Of a stretch of DNA of 64,000 nt, positions 47,967 to 57,248 are shown in pieces. The stretch is taken from positions 163,500 to 227,499 of the forward strand of contig JAFKJU010000013.1 in NCBI GenBank assembly GCA_017305935.1, read 5' to 3'. Positions within the stretch are counted from its first letter, which is position 1; every line of letters begins with the position of its first letter. The notes beneath the pieces were generated by a model, which did no database searches, was not told the DNA's origin, and saw only the letters and a list, made by a program, of their open reading frames with translations. This stretch comes from Hyphomicrobiales bacterium (GTDB lineage Bacteria; Pseudomonadota; Alphaproteobacteria; Rhizobiales; Rhizobiaceae). Position numbers and translations under genes: made by a program.

Positions 47967-48575
47967 ATGTATTCTTTCCAACGCGTCGAGAATCCGCGCA
48001 CGCAACGCCTAGAACAGAGCGCCTTCCAAAGCGTATCGGTAAACGTGCACGGTCGTCTGATGTTGGCCAATTATGAGGAATATGATTGTATCGCTGCCGA
48101 GATGTCGCCCGGCGACGTCAAGATTTCCTGCTTCGGCCGTCCCCGGACCGGCGAACGCGTCATCGCCTATCTTGAACATGTCGGTCGTATCGAGGGCAAT
48201 GTCCTGCGCCTCGTCGAAGACGGTTTCGTAATGTCGATCAACGCCACCGAGCGCAAGCGCGAGAAGCTTGCGGCGCAATTGATCTGGCTCGCCAACAAGC
48301 ATGAACTGGGTCTGCCGGAAGATCGCCGTCACGACCGCCTGATGCCACGCAACACCGCTTCGCAACTCATGCTCGAGGACGGCGCCATTCTGTCTTGCCG
48401 CATCATGGACCTGTCCTTCTCCGGCGCCGCCGTGGATGTCGACGCACGTCCGCAACTCGGCTCGGCCGTACGCCTCGGCAGCCTGCAGGGCCGCATCGTG
48501 CGCCACTTCATGGAAGGCGTCGCCATCGAGTTCAACCGTGTGCAAACGCGCGAAACCCTGCGCGAATTCCTCTAG
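47967..48575 (+). CDS. PilZ-domain protein (tandem PilZ-like)
   Basis: 202 residues. The C-terminal PilZ domain (about 108-200) has DRRHDRLMPR (RxxxR-like) and DLSFSGAAVDVDAR (the DxSxxG motif), the c-di-GMP contacts. The N-terminal half (about 20-105) resembles a degenerate PilZ domain without these motifs. Start ATG follows GGTAACGGTGACGAC. It is the second gene after PAS_5, with a good terminator after the stop (48600). Confidence 0.88.
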   Translation: MYSFQRVENPRTQRLEQSAFQSVSVNVHGRLMLANYEEYDCIAAEMSPGDVKISCFGRPRTGERVIAYLEHVGRIEGNVLRLVEDGFVMSINATERKREKLAAQLIWLANKHELGLPEDRRHDRLMPRNTASQLMLEDGAILSCRIMDLSFSGAAVDVDARPQLGSAVRLGSLQGRIVRHFMEGVAIEFNRVQTRETLREFL

Positions 48576-48599
48576 TCGGCACTCGAAATCTCAAGTCGC

Positions 48600-48630
48600 A
48601 AAGGCTCGTGGTATTCCACGGGCCTTTTTT
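48600..48630 (+). terminator. Intrinsic terminator after the PilZ gene
   Basis: AAAGGC-CGTGG...CCACG-GCCT stem with a TATT loop and six T, 25 bases past the stop. Confidence 0.85.
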
Positions 48631-49057
48631 GCATGTTGCGCCGTTTCAGCACGGACGATGAGCCTTTCGTCACTACGCCACCCGGCAATAATTATTTTTT
48701 TCAGAAAAAGTTTTGACGCTTGCCCCAGGAATTCCGCCGGAATCCCGCTTCGGAACAGGCACGAAGCAGTCCGCGCCGTCGCCTCCGCCGACAACGTTTG
48801 GACGCCTCCCCGCTGCTTCATTTCGAAACATCGTTGCAAGCGAATTCGCAAGATGAGAATTTTCCGTTTTAGAACAAACGCTTGCAGCGATATCAGTCAT
48901 CCACATCCAGGCGAATTTGACGAAAATTTGCACTAATTCCTCAGAAAAATTGATGTGAATTCGATGCGCATTCTAATCGTATTCGAATCGTGTTTTATTA
49001 TACTAAGCCATTATTTTTATTGGCAAATTTTGCGTGGAATAAAATTCTCCGTGTCAT

Positions 49058-49080
49058 TGTCTCCTCACAACGGGGAGACA
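49058..49080 (+). promoter_or_regulatory. Hairpin covering the BTLCP gene's Shine-Dalgarno
   Basis: TGTCTCC (49058-49064) pairs perfectly with GGAGACA (49074-49080) across a nine-base loop. GGGGAG of the ribosome site (49072-49077) lies partly in the stem, five to eight bases before the ATG. If the stem forms in the mRNA, translation would be low until it opens. Confidence 0.55.
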
Positions 49081-49084
49081 AGAA

Positions 49085-49702
49085 ATGACAGCAAAAAACG
49101 CATGGAAGAATGCCTTTCTGGCCCTGACTTTTCTGGGCGCCGCGACAAGCCAGGCCGCTGCATCGCCGCCGCCGAACATGGCGATCAGCGGCAAGGCCAA
49201 TCCGCCCATCGGCCATTATGAATTCTGCAAGACGCATATGGATGAGTGCAAACCGCTTCCGGGCGGTGACGCCGGCCCGGCGATCCTGTCGCAAAATACC
49301 TGGAAGACGATCCTGCGCGTCAATTTCGACGTCAACAGCTCCATCCAGCCGGTGACCGACAAGGAGCTTTATGGTGTCGACGAATACTGGGCCTACCCCA
49401 CGACCGCCGGCGACTGCGAGGACTTCGTGCTCCTGAAGCGGAAGCTGCTCATGCAAGAAGGCATTTCCGCCTCCGACCTGCTGATCACCGTCGTGCTGCA
49501 ACCGAATGGCGAGGGCCATGCCGTGCTGACCGTGCGTACCGATCGCGGCGACTTCGTGCTCGACAACATGCGCAACAAGGTCATGCTCTGGTCAGAGACC
49601 GAATACACCTATCTCAAGCGCCAGTCGGCCGCCGATCCGGGCCGTTGGGTCAAGATACAGGACGGCCGCAACACCACCGCCGTCGGCAGCGTCAGCCAGT
49701 AA
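49085..49702 (+). CDS. Transglutaminase-like cysteine peptidase (BTLCP), LapG-like
   Basis: 205 residues. Signal peptide (about 1-26) places it in the periplasm. The catalytic Cys is in TTAGDCEDFVLLKR near residue 118, the His in NGEGHAVLTV near 150 and the Asp in FVLDNMRN near 165. BTLCP includes LapG, which cleaves surface adhesins under c-di-GMP control; whether this one has such a partner is unknown (no LapD/LapA seen here). Ribosome site GGGGAGA is covered by a hairpin. Confidence 0.85.
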   Translation: MTAKNAWKNAFLALTFLGAATSQAAASPPPNMAISGKANPPIGHYEFCKTHMDECKPLPGGDAGPAILSQNTWKTILRVNFDVNSSIQPVTDKELYGVDEYWAYPTTAGDCEDFVLLKRKLLMQEGISASDLLITVVLQPNGEGHAVLTVRTDRGDFVLDNMRNKVMLWSETEYTYLKRQSAADPGRWVKIQDGRNTTAVGSVSQ

Positions 49703-49851
49703 TCCAGCCTCAGCAATTCCGGCAGGATCGCCATCCATCCTTGCCGGAATTGCACGATCTCCCCGGCCGGCCCATGGACACGATGTCCCCTGCGCCGGCC
49801 CGCTTCGGGCCCGGTCCGTCCCCGCATCCCCGTCCCTGGACCGACGCCCCC

Positions 49852-49888
49852 GAGCCGATCCCGCTGTCCCCGGGATCGGCTCCTTTTC
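49852..49888 (+). terminator. Intrinsic terminator after the BTLCP gene
   Basis: Perfect 11-base stem GAGCCGATCCC/GGGATCGGCTC with loop of nine and CTTTTCC. It lies between BTLCP and the next gene, showing that the latter starts after it. Confidence 0.75.
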
Positions 49889-49983
49889 CAAGGATGCGGA
49901 ACGTCCGTCTTGGCGTTAACTTTTTGTTAACCATGTTGGCAGAGCCTTGTCCGCGAGAGACTCGCCTGAAGGATGCGGCGGCC

Positions 49984-50718
49984 GTGACACATTTTGCCAA
50001 GCAGCAGCCGGATGAACTCCCGCTGGTATCCGCCGCCTTTCTCACCAGGACGGCGATCGCGATCGGCATTCTCGTGGCGCTCACGATCGTAATCAGCATT
50101 GCCGGACGCTGGCTGGGTGAGCGCATCGCCCTTGCCGGCCACACCGACAGCATCGAGGCCGTTTCGATCGGTATCGGCGAAGACCGCATTACCCTGCCCG
50201 CCAATGTCATCCGTTTCGAGCGCCAGCGTCGCTCAGGCCCCGCCGAGCGCGTCGACCTCTATGCGACATGGCCGGAAATGGCCGGTTACGGCGCCGAAAA
50301 CCGCAAACGTTTCAGCGACATCCGCCTCTCTGCCGGCCTCCTTTTCATGCAGATTTCGCAGAGCACCATGTCGCGAGACATGTCCGGCCGGCTGGAACCA
50401 ATCTACAGCCATCTTTTCGATGGCGAAGGCCAAGCCTATAATTACGGCCTGACGCTGCACAGGATGCGGAAAGAGACCGGTTATGGGGACGAGGTTTTCT
50501 TCACCGCGCCGCGCCCTGGCAAGCCCGATTATGTCGTGCGCTGCCTGCTGCCGCGCGCCGCCGAGGACAGCACCACGGGCGACTGCCAGCGCGATATCCA
50601 CATCGGCCGCGATTTATCTGTGCTTTATCGATTCTCGAGCACCCATCTTTCCGAATGGCAACACATTGATGACGAAATCGCACGCTTTCTGGAAGCACGG
50701 CTTGATCCAGCCGGGTGA
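49984..50718 (+). CDS. Membrane-anchored hypothetical protein conserved in rhizobia
   Basis: About 244 residues from a GTG that follows AAGGATGCGGCGGCC. One N-terminal membrane segment (about 20-42, AIAIGILVALTIVIS) is followed by a periplasmic domain with SIGIGEDRITLPANVIRF near 60, LYATWPEMAGYG near 90, LLFMQISQSTMSRDMSGRLEPIYSHLF near 120 and two Cys. I know such proteins as conserved hypotheticals but no function. ATG codons at 49894 and 49933 are alternatives in the same frame. Confidence 0.7.
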   Translation: MTHFAKQQPDELPLVSAAFLTRTAIAIGILVALTIVISIAGRWLGERIALAGHTDSIEAVSIGIGEDRITLPANVIRFERQRRSGPAERVDLYATWPEMAGYGAENRKRFSDIRLSAGLLFMQISQSTMSRDMSGRLEPIYSHLFDGEGQAYNYGLTLHRMRKETGYGDEVFFTAPRPGKPDYVVRCLLPRAAEDSTTGDCQRDIHIGRDLSVLYRFSSTHLSEWQHIDDEIARFLEARLDPAG

Positions 50719-50879
50719 CGCGGCGTTGTCACACGCCAGTCTAAAATTTGAAACGAACTCGAAACATTGCGTTCATCGTAAACAGATTGGTAACGGGTCG
50801 CCGGCTAATGTTCTGGCAACGGTCGCACTGGAGGCGGCGCCCGGACGCGATGAATGATTGGAAGTGAAGAGTAAAGAAG

Positions 50880-52349
50880 TTGTCTCAGTCAACATTGACC
50901 GAATACCGCCAGACATCCGGAAAATCACTGATGACGATCTGTGCAGGCCTTGTCGCCGCAGTCCTTTCGACGACTGCTGCCGCGCCCGCAACAGCCGCCG
51001 CTGTCGATAATCCGAAATATGCCGGAATCGTCGTCGACGCCAAGACGGGGAATGTTCTCTACGGCGAAAACGCCGACAGTCTTCGTTATCCGGCCTCGCT
51101 CACCAAGATGATGACGCTTTACCTGGTGTTCGAAGCGCTGGAATCCGGCCGCATCACCCTTGACACCAAGGTTCCGGTATCGGCTCACGCAGCGGCCGAA
51201 CCGCCGTCCAAGCTGGGCCTGCGTACCGGTGGCTCATTCACCGTCGAGCAAGGCATCCTCGCCCTCGTCACCCGCTCCGCCAACGACGCCTCGACGGCGC
51301 TCGGCGAGATGCTTGGTGGCTCGGAAGCCCGTTTTGCACAGATGATGACCGCCAAGGCCCGCGCGCTCGGCATGACGCGCACCACCTATCGCAACGCCAA
51401 CGGCCTGCCGAACACCGCGCAGATGACCACGGCCCGCGACCAGGCTCGCCTCGGCATTGCGCTGCGCCAGCATTTTCCGCAATATTACGGCTTCTTCTCG
51501 ACCCGCAGCTTCAAATACGGCAAGCAGGTCATCGGCAACCATAACCGTCTGGTCGGCAATGTGCGTGGCGTCGATGGCATCAAGACCGGCTACACCCGCG
51601 CTGCCGGCTTCAACCTCGTCACCTCGGCGCAGCTCGAAGGCCGTTCTGTGGTCGGCGTCGTGCTCGGCGGCACCTCGGGCGGCGCCCGCGATGCGCAGAT
51701 GCGCAAGCTGATCGCCGCCTATCTGCCGAAGGCCTCGCGCAGCGGCAAGGGCAACATGATCGAGGAGCCCGCGGCCTCGCAGTTCGTCGCTGCCCGCGCC
51801 CCCGAGCCGGAGCAGAAGCCGCAGAAGGCGATCGAGCCAGACACCAGGCCGGTCGCCGCGGCGGTCGCCTCCGCTTCCAGCCTGCCGAATGCCGGCCCGG
51901 TTCCGGAAGCTCGCTATGAAGAAGCCGTCGAGACGGCCTACGCCGCCCCGACCAAGAAATCCGCGGCCATTGCCGCCGCCGAAGGCACGCTCGAGGCGCA
52001 AGCGCAGAAGCTTGCCGCCACGCCGGGCGCAGCCGCCGAATATACGCCCTCCGTCGCCGCGCCGCGAGTCGACGAGGTGACCACCTCCTCCACCCGGATC
52101 CAGGCCGGCTGGGTCATTCAGATCGGCGTTTCGCCGACAAAGCAGATGGCGCTCGATCTCCTGCAGACGGCGCAACAGAAAGGCGGCAATGTGTTGCGTT
52201 CCGCCACCCCCTTCGCCATCGCCATCGACAATGGCGGCGCGCAGGTCTACCGCGCCCGGTTTGGCGGCTTCGATAACCAGAAGGTTGCGATCAACGCCTG
52301 CAACCAGTTGAAGCGCAAGGGCATGAACTGCTGGGCCAGCCAGCAGTGA
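50880..52349 (+). CDS. D-alanyl-D-alanine carboxypeptidase (DacF/PBP5 type) with SPOR domain
   Basis: 489 residues. SxxK motif PASLTKMM (Ser73, Lys76), SxN motif RSANDAS near 132 and KTG motif GIKTGYT near 235 mark an S11 serine DD-carboxypeptidase that trims peptidoglycan pentapeptides. A C-terminal SPOR domain (about 408-489, GWVIQIGV...GMNCWASQQ) should target it to septal, denuded glycan. The TTG start gives a positively charged signal peptide; the ATG at 50931 would remove that charge, so TTG is preferred. A low-complexity Ala/Pro/Glu linker joins the domains. Confidence 0.9.
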   Translation: MSQSTLTEYRQTSGKSLMTICAGLVAAVLSTTAAAPATAAAVDNPKYAGIVVDAKTGNVLYGENADSLRYPASLTKMMTLYLVFEALESGRITLDTKVPVSAHAAAEPPSKLGLRTGGSFTVEQGILALVTRSANDASTALGEMLGGSEARFAQMMTAKARALGMTRTTYRNANGLPNTAQMTTARDQARLGIALRQHFPQYYGFFSTRSFKYGKQVIGNHNRLVGNVRGVDGIKTGYTRAAGFNLVTSAQLEGRSVVGVVLGGTSGGARDAQMRKLIAAYLPKASRSGKGNMIEEPAASQFVAARAPEPEQKPQKAIEPDTRPVAAAVASASSLPNAGPVPEARYEEAVETAYAAPTKKSAAIAAAEGTLEAQAQKLAATPGAAAEYTPSVAAPRVDEVTTSSTRIQAGWVIQIGVSPTKQMALDLLQTAQQKGGNVLRSATPFAIAIDNGGAQVYRARFGGFDNQKVAINACNQLKRKGMNCWASQQ

Positions 52350-52450
52350 CCGACGACCGGCCCGCTTTGTCGCGCGCATTTCCAGCAAATGCGAACCACG
52401 GGCGGGCCGCGCACCACACCCTCGAAAAGTATAGTGTACGAGGTCGTGAC

Positions 52451-52717
52451 ATGAGCATGAACGAGAACGGTTTTCCGGAACCGGGCAGCAGCCGGAAGAA
52501 CAAGGGTTCGCGCATGTCGCTGCACCCGATTCACGAGGCGGCGATGCGCATCGCCGATCTTGGCCGCGGCTTCCCCAGATCGCGCACCCGGGATCTGGTC
52601 GGGCTCCTGCTGTCGCATGGCGCCCGCGCCTGGCGCTCCTCGCAGCCGCGCGTGAAGATACACCTTTATATCGGTTCCGAGCGCGGCAGCGCTCCGGTTT
52701 ACCTGCGAATCGAATAG
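52451..52717 (+). CDS. Hypothetical protein, small basic
   Basis: 88 residues, Arg-rich. I do not recognise a family. It has a predicted helix AAMRIADLGRGFPRSRT and a C-terminal strand region KIHLYIGSERGSAPVYLRIE. No signal or membrane segment. It follows the carboxypeptidase by 101 bases; a degenerate palindrome (GCGCATTTCC) lies in that gap. Codon use is like the neighbours, which is the main reason for listing it. It may be a DNA- or RNA-binding protein because of its basic composition. Confidence 0.55.
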   Translation: MSMNENGFPEPGSSRKNKGSRMSLHPIHEAAMRIADLGRGFPRSRTRDLVGLLLSHGARAWRSSQPRVKIHLYIGSERGSAPVYLRIE

Positions 52718-52886
52718 GTCGCTTTTCGCACGCCCGCGCCGCGACATTCGTCATCCTCCGGCTCGTCCCGAGGATTTACCAACATGCGCCAAGTAATTGA
52801 AGATATGGATTGTATTCAAAGTGCTTGGATGCTCGAGCCAAGCCCGAGCATGACGGATGTGGAGACTTTACCATCCAAAAGCGCGT

Positions 52887-53321
52887 CTAAAGCAACCCCA
52901 AGTCCGACAATTCCCGCCTCAAATGATCCGGCAGATCGGCCGCATCGCCCATGCTCGACAGGTCGACCGGGGCGTCTTCCGGTTTGAGGTAGCGCCAGCC
53001 CTGGAAGGGTCGGCGCGGCTGCAGCGCGGTTTCGATCACTTCCGGTCCCAACAGCAGTTCGCAGCGCGTGATCCCGTCCGCGCCGGTGACGCTACGCAGG
53101 TCAAGCAGTTTCTGCCGCGCCTGCACCTGGCCCTTGATCACCCAATAGAGCGAGCCGCCGTCGAGCAGGGCTTCGGCCTGCTTCGGGATCATGCGTGTCG
53201 TGTGAATGGAATGGGGTTCGAAGCCGGCGGCCATCGCCGCCATCGACCGGCGCGACACCCAGTCGCGCAGATCCTCGATCGTATCAGCCCCAACGCAAAG
53301 TTTCAGAAGATGCAGTACCAT
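52887..53321 (-). CDS. DUF1489 family protein
   Basis: 144 residues, conserved in alphaproteobacteria, function unknown. The sequence starts MVLHLLKLCVGADTIEDL and shows SLYWVIKGQVQARQKLLDLR in the middle and PFQGWRYLKPEDAP near 115. No membrane segment or Cys cluster beyond Cys residues near 10 and 85. The ATG at 53321 is preferred; the longer frame to 53345 adds eight residues. It converges with the preceding plus-strand unit. Confidence 0.85.
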   Translation of the reverse strand: MVLHLLKLCVGADTIEDLRDWVSRRSMAAMAAGFEPHSIHTTRMIPKQAEALLDGGSLYWVIKGQVQARQKLLDLRSVTGADGITRCELLLGPEVIETALQPRRPFQGWRYLKPEDAPVDLSSMGDAADLPDHLRRELSDLGLL

Positions 53322-53440
53322 GCGGCTGTTGAATGCCCTTTGCACGCCGCCGTCAAGCGGCGACGGGGTCGCAGCCGCGATGTTTTGCGCATATCCGGGG
53401 AGAAAACCGCGTCACGCGCTTCCCCGAAATACACCGGAAA

Positions 53441-54841
53441 TCAACACTCGACGACATTGACGGCGAGGCCGCCGGTCGAAGTTTCCTTGTATTTCTCACT
53501 CATGTCGTTGCCGGTTTGGCGCATGGTCTCGATGCAGGCGTCGAGCGGCACGAAATGCTTGCCGTCACCCTTCAGCGCCAGCGAGGCGGCGGTGACCGCC
53601 TTGACGGCGCCGAGCGCGTTGCGCTCGATGCACGGCACCTGCACCAGGCCGGCGACCGGGTCGCAGGTCATTCCGAGATGGTGCTCCAGCGCAATTTCGG
53701 CGGCGTTCTCGATCTGCTCCGGCGAGCCACCCATGACGGCGGCAAGCCCGGCCGCGGCCATGGCCGAGGCGGAGCCGACCTCGCCCTGACAGCCGACTTC
53801 GGCGCCGGAGATCGAGGCATTGTGCTTGATGATGCCGCCGACGGCGGCGGCCGTCAGCAGGTAGTCGCGAATGCCGTTCTGATCCCAGTCCTCATGGAAA
53901 TGCTGGTAGTAGCGGATCGTCGCCGGCACGACGCCGGCAGCCCCATTGGTCGGGGCGGTGACGACGCGCCCGCCGGCGGCATTTTCTTCGTTGACGGCCA
54001 TGGCGTAGACGCTGAGCCAGTCATTGGCGAGCAGCGGATTGATGCGGTTGCTGCGCCATTCCTCCTGCAGCTTGTCATGGATGGAGCGGGCGCGGCGGCG
54101 GACATTCAGGCCGCCCGGCATGATGCCATCGACCTTGAGGCCGCGATCGATGCAGCCGCTCATCGCCTCCCAGATTCGATCGAGGCCGGCATCCAGTTCC
54201 TCGCGGGACAGCACCGTTTCCTCGTTGGCGCGCTTCATCTGGGCAATGGTGAGGCCGGAGCGGGCCGCCATGTCGAGCATCTGTTGCGCCGAGGAGAAAG
54301 GATAGGGCACGCGCTGGCCTTCGGCTCCCTTCTTCGCCTTGCGCATGGCGTCGAGTTCGGTATCGGTCACCACGAAGCCGCCGCCGATCGAATAATAGAT
54401 GCGCTTCAGAAGCAGGCGGCCGTCGCGATCGAAGGCGGAAAAGCTCATGCCGTTGGCATGGCCGGGCAAGGGCTGCTTCTTGTCGAAGACGAGGTCGGTC
54501 TTCGGCTGAAACTGGTAGGCGGGATGATCGGGCGGCGTGATGCGGCCGGTGCGCTCCACCTCGGCGATGATTGCATCCATTTGATCTGGATCGACGCTGT
54601 CGGGACGCTGGCCCATCAGGCCGAGCACGACCGCCCGGCCCGTGCCGTGACCGATGCCGGTATAGGCAAGCGAGCCGTGCAGACTGGCCTTGATCGCGGC
54701 GACGCTGGCGCCGCTCGGGCGCGGCCAGTCGTCGGAACGGATCAGATCGAGAAACCGCACTGCCGCAGACATCGGACCCATGGTATGCGAACTGGACGGA
54801 CCGACACCGATCTTGAAGACGTCGAATACGGAAAGAAACAT
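53441..54841 (-). CDS. sdaA: L-serine ammonia-lyase (L-serine dehydratase), [4Fe-4S] single-chain type
   Basis: 466 residues. It deaminates L-serine to pyruvate and ammonia. The beta domain comes first ([21 protein letters not shown]) and the alpha domain later ([18 protein letters not shown] near 355, [16 protein letters not shown] near 395). Cluster Cys residues are visible at 356, 395 and 407, in the GCQGEVG, TCDPVAG and PCIERN segments. Length fits the E. coli SdaA type. The gene is flanked by unrelated genes, with no regulator. Confidence 0.95.
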   Translation of the reverse strand: MFLSVFDVFKIGVGPSSSHTMGPMSAAVRFLDLIRSDDWPRPSGASVAAIKASLHGSLAYTGIGHGTGRAVVLGLMGQRPDSVDPDQMDAIIAEVERTGRITPPDHPAYQFQPKTDLVFDKKQPLPGHANGMSFSAFDRDGRLLLKRIYYSIGGGFVVTDTELDAMRKAKKGAEGQRVPYPFSSAQQMLDMAARSGLTIAQMKRANEETVLSREELDAGLDRIWEAMSGCIDRGLKVDGIMPGGLNVRRRARSIHDKLQEEWRSNRINPLLANDWLSVYAMAVNEENAAGGRVVTAPTNGAAGVVPATIRYYQHFHEDWDQNGIRDYLLTAAAVGGIIKHNASISGAEVGCQGEVGSASAMAAAGLAAVMGGSPEQIENAAEIALEHHLGMTCDPVAGLVQVPCIERNALGAVKAVTAASLALKGDGKHFVPLDACIETMRQTGNDMSEKYKETSTGGLAVNVVEC

Positions 54842-55056
54842 GGAAAGCGCCTCTTGCAGCGGCTGATCTGAACGTGATGCGAAGCTACGATACTGCCGGC
54901 CGCAGCCATGGCGGGCAACCGACATCGGCTTTCACCACCACGACATCAGTATCGGCTCAACCCGATGCGAACAACAGGTTCGCAACGCCAAACCCTTGCC
55001 CGAATCCGCCACCACGACATATCGTCGTGACAAATCCGGTGACATAGTCTCTCCCC

Positions 55057-55746
55057 ATGCAGAACGTCGATTACATCGCCCTTGCCGTCTTCGGCATCCT
55101 CTGGTTCGGTTACTCCTATGTGGTGGAGCACATCCGGCTGTTCAACCGCATCAGCCTCACGGAAGTCATGTCCGAGCGCCGCCGCCGCTGGATCTACAAT
55201 TCGCTGAACCGCGACCTGAAGATGATCGACACCCAGATCATGTCCGGCCTGCAGAACGGCACCGCCTTCTTCGCCTCGGCCTCGATGTTCGCCATCGGCA
55301 GCTGCTTCGCGCTGATCGGCGCGACCGACAGGATCGACGCGGTGTTCCGCGACCTGCCGCTCGCCTTCGATGGCGGCCGCGCCGCCTTCGAGATGAAGGT
55401 CGGCGGGCTGACGGCGCTTTTCGGCTATGCCTTCTTCAAGTTCGGCTGGTCCTATCGGCTGTTCAATTATTGCACCATCCTGTTCGGCGGGCTGCCGATG
55501 GTATCGCATATGAACGACCGCGCCGAGGCGGAGCGCGCCGCCGACCAAGTGGTGCGGATGAACATCATCGCCGCCAAGAACTTCAACGAAGGCCTGCGCG
55601 CCATCTTCCTGTCGATCGGTTATCTCGGCTGGTTCGTGAACGCCTACATGTTCATGGGCGGGACGCTGCTGGTGGTGATCATCCTGACGCGCCGGCAATT
55701 CTTTTCAGATGCGCGGCACGCCATCTCCGACACGACCCTGCCTTGA
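55057..55746 (+). CDS. DUF599 family membrane protein
   Basis: 229 residues with four predicted membrane segments (about 5-25, 75-95, 122-142 and 190-215). The loop after the first segment, EVMSERRRRWIYNSLNRDLKMIDTQIM, is the most conserved part. Function of DUF599 is unknown. It starts 215 bases after the divergent sdaA gene and lies 56 bases before the DUF1624 gene. Confidence 0.85.
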   Translation: MQNVDYIALAVFGILWFGYSYVVEHIRLFNRISLTEVMSERRRRWIYNSLNRDLKMIDTQIMSGLQNGTAFFASASMFAIGSCFALIGATDRIDAVFRDLPLAFDGGRAAFEMKVGGLTALFGYAFFKFGWSYRLFNYCTILFGGLPMVSHMNDRAEAERAADQVVRMNIIAAKNFNEGLRAIFLSIGYLGWFVNAYMFMGGTLLVVIILTRRQFFSDARHAISDTTLP

Positions 55747-55802
55747 AAAGGCCGCAACTGTCGCTTCTTCCCCGGTTTTTCCCCTTGAGAGGATGATTCC
55801 CG

Positions 55803-56750
55803 ATGTCGCCCGTCCCGGAACACCCGACCCGTCCGCGCATCGGCCTTCTCGATACCGCGCGCGGCGTCGCGCTCATCGCCATGGCGAGCTATCATTTCGC
55901 CTGGGATCTCGAATTCTTCCGCTATATCGAAGCAGGAACCACCGCCTTCGGCTGGTGGAAGATGTATGCACGCGGCATCGCCGGCAGTTTCCTGTTCCTG
56001 GTCGGCTTCAGCCTGGTGCTGGCGCATACGCCGGCCATCCGCTGGCGGCCGTTCCTCATCCGCCTGGCGATGATCGCCGGCGCGGCCGTCGCCATTACCG
56101 CCGCCACCGCCTATGCCATGCCGGACGGCATGATCTTCTTCGGCATATTGCATTGCATCGCGGCGGCCAGCCTCGTCGGACTTCTGTTCCTGCGCCTGCC
56201 GCCGATCGTGACGCTCATCGCCGCCGCGGCGGCCCTGGCAGCCCCCTGGTTCCTGCGCACCTCCCTGTTCGATACGCCCTGGCTGTGGTGGGTCGGTCTG
56301 TCGGAAACCATACCGCGCTCGAACGACTATGTGCCCCTGCTGCCCTGGCTCGGCCCTGTGCTGATCGGCATCGCCGCCGCCAACATCGCCCGTACCAGCG
56401 GCCTGTTGGCGCGCCTGGCAAGCGGCCCGCACAACAATCTCCTCGCCCGCATCGGTCGCCACAGCCTCGCCTTCTACCTCATCCACCAGCCGGTACTGCT
56501 CGGCCTCGTCTATCTCGCAAGCCTCATCTTTCCGGCGCCGATTCTCGCGCCGGAGGCCTATCTGAACTCCTGCGTCGCGAGTTGCCAGGCCTCGCAGGGC
56601 GAAAGCTTCTGCACCGCCTTCTGCGGCTGCACGCTCAAGATGCTGACCGAAGAGAAACTTTACGAACCGCTACAGTCTGGCGCAATCCACGCGGCGCAAG
56701 ATGAACGCATTCAGACGATCGCACAGCAATGCACCGCAGGTGCTCAGTGA
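55803..56750 (+). CDS. DUF1624 membrane protein (heparan-alpha-glucosaminide N-acetyltransferase-like)
   Basis: 315 residues with about eight membrane segments. The N-terminus RIGLLDTARGVALIAMASYHFAWD is the signature of the DUF1624/acyltransferase-like family, with a His in the first segment. Conserved FFGILHCIAAASL near 115 and FYLIHQPVLLGL near 225 follow. The human homologue acetylates heparan with acetyl-CoA; bacterial function is not assigned. The C-terminal 60 residues carry Cys and are soluble. Confidence 0.85.
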   Translation: MSPVPEHPTRPRIGLLDTARGVALIAMASYHFAWDLEFFRYIEAGTTAFGWWKMYARGIAGSFLFLVGFSLVLAHTPAIRWRPFLIRLAMIAGAAVAITAATAYAMPDGMIFFGILHCIAAASLVGLLFLRLPPIVTLIAAAAALAAPWFLRTSLFDTPWLWWVGLSETIPRSNDYVPLLPWLGPVLIGIAAANIARTSGLLARLASGPHNNLLARIGRHSLAFYLIHQPVLLGLVYLASLIFPAPILAPEAYLNSCVASCQASQGESFCTAFCGCTLKMLTEEKLYEPLQSGAIHAAQDERIQTIAQQCTAGAQ

Positions 56751-56763
56751 CAGGACGATTCTC

Positions 56764-57237
56764 ATGAATGCCTATCGATTGAAGCCGCTGAGTTTTCCCT
56801 GGCCGCCCTTTCTCTACGGGATGGCCATCGTCGCTGCTTTCATGTGCCACCGCGTCGCCGGCATGCCGACGCCGATCCTTAACGAACAGTGGCGCTGGAT
56901 CGCGGGTGCCGCGATGCTCTCGCTCGCCGTCTTCCTCGACATCTGGGCGACCAAGACGCTGCTCGAAAGCTGCACGACCATTCTGCCGCATCGAGGAAGC
57001 AGCCATCTTGTCACCCGCGGTCCCTATCGCCTCACCCGCAACCCGATCTATCTCGGCTATACGCTGGGGACGATGGGCATCGGGCTGATCACCGGCAATG
57101 CCTGGTTCTTCATCATGGCGACGCTGGCCGCCATCTCGACGACGATGATCGCCATCCGCCGCGAGGAAATGCATCTCCACGCCCGCTTCGGCATCGAATA
57201 CGAGCGCTATTGCCGGCGCACGCGCCGATGGCTGTGA
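56764..57237 (+). CDS. Isoprenylcysteine carboxyl methyltransferase (ICMT/PEMT)-like protein
   Basis: 157 residues with about four membrane segments. The SAM-binding and catalytic region matches the ICMT/PEMT superfamily: RGPYRLTRNPIYLGYTLG near residue 82 and EEMHLHARFGIEYERYCRRTRRW at the end. In bacteria such proteins methylate lipids or unknown substrates. AGGA lies nine bases before the ATG. It starts 13 bases after the DUF1624 stop, so the two are probably cotranscribed. Confidence 0.85.
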   Translation: MNAYRLKPLSFPWPPFLYGMAIVAAFMCHRVAGMPTPILNEQWRWIAGAAMLSLAVFLDIWATKTLLESCTTILPHRGSSHLVTRGPYRLTRNPIYLGYTLGTMGIGLITGNAWFFIMATLAAISTTMIAIRREEMHLHARFGIEYERYCRRTRRWL

Positions 57238-57248
57238 GATAGAAGCGA

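Larger units (their letters stand above)
48576..49084. other. 509-base AT-richer region upstream of the BTLCP gene
   Basis: After the PilZ terminator (48600-48630) no supported gene is seen. The right half, 48880-49050, is markedly more AT-rich than the rest of the window. It contains TATACT near 49006-49011 as a possible -10 box and, at its end, the SD-masking hairpin 49058-49080. Either promoter region or an unrecognised RNA could fill it. Confidence 0.5.

Noticed and set aside
52366..52400. Fifth copy of the interspersed palindrome
   Set aside because: GCGCATTTCCAGCAAATGCG resembles one arm only; it is too short and degenerate to count as a copy.
53333..54871. A 512-codon plus-strand frame opposite sdaA
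   Set aside because: Antisense shadow; SdaA domains on the minus strand are complete.
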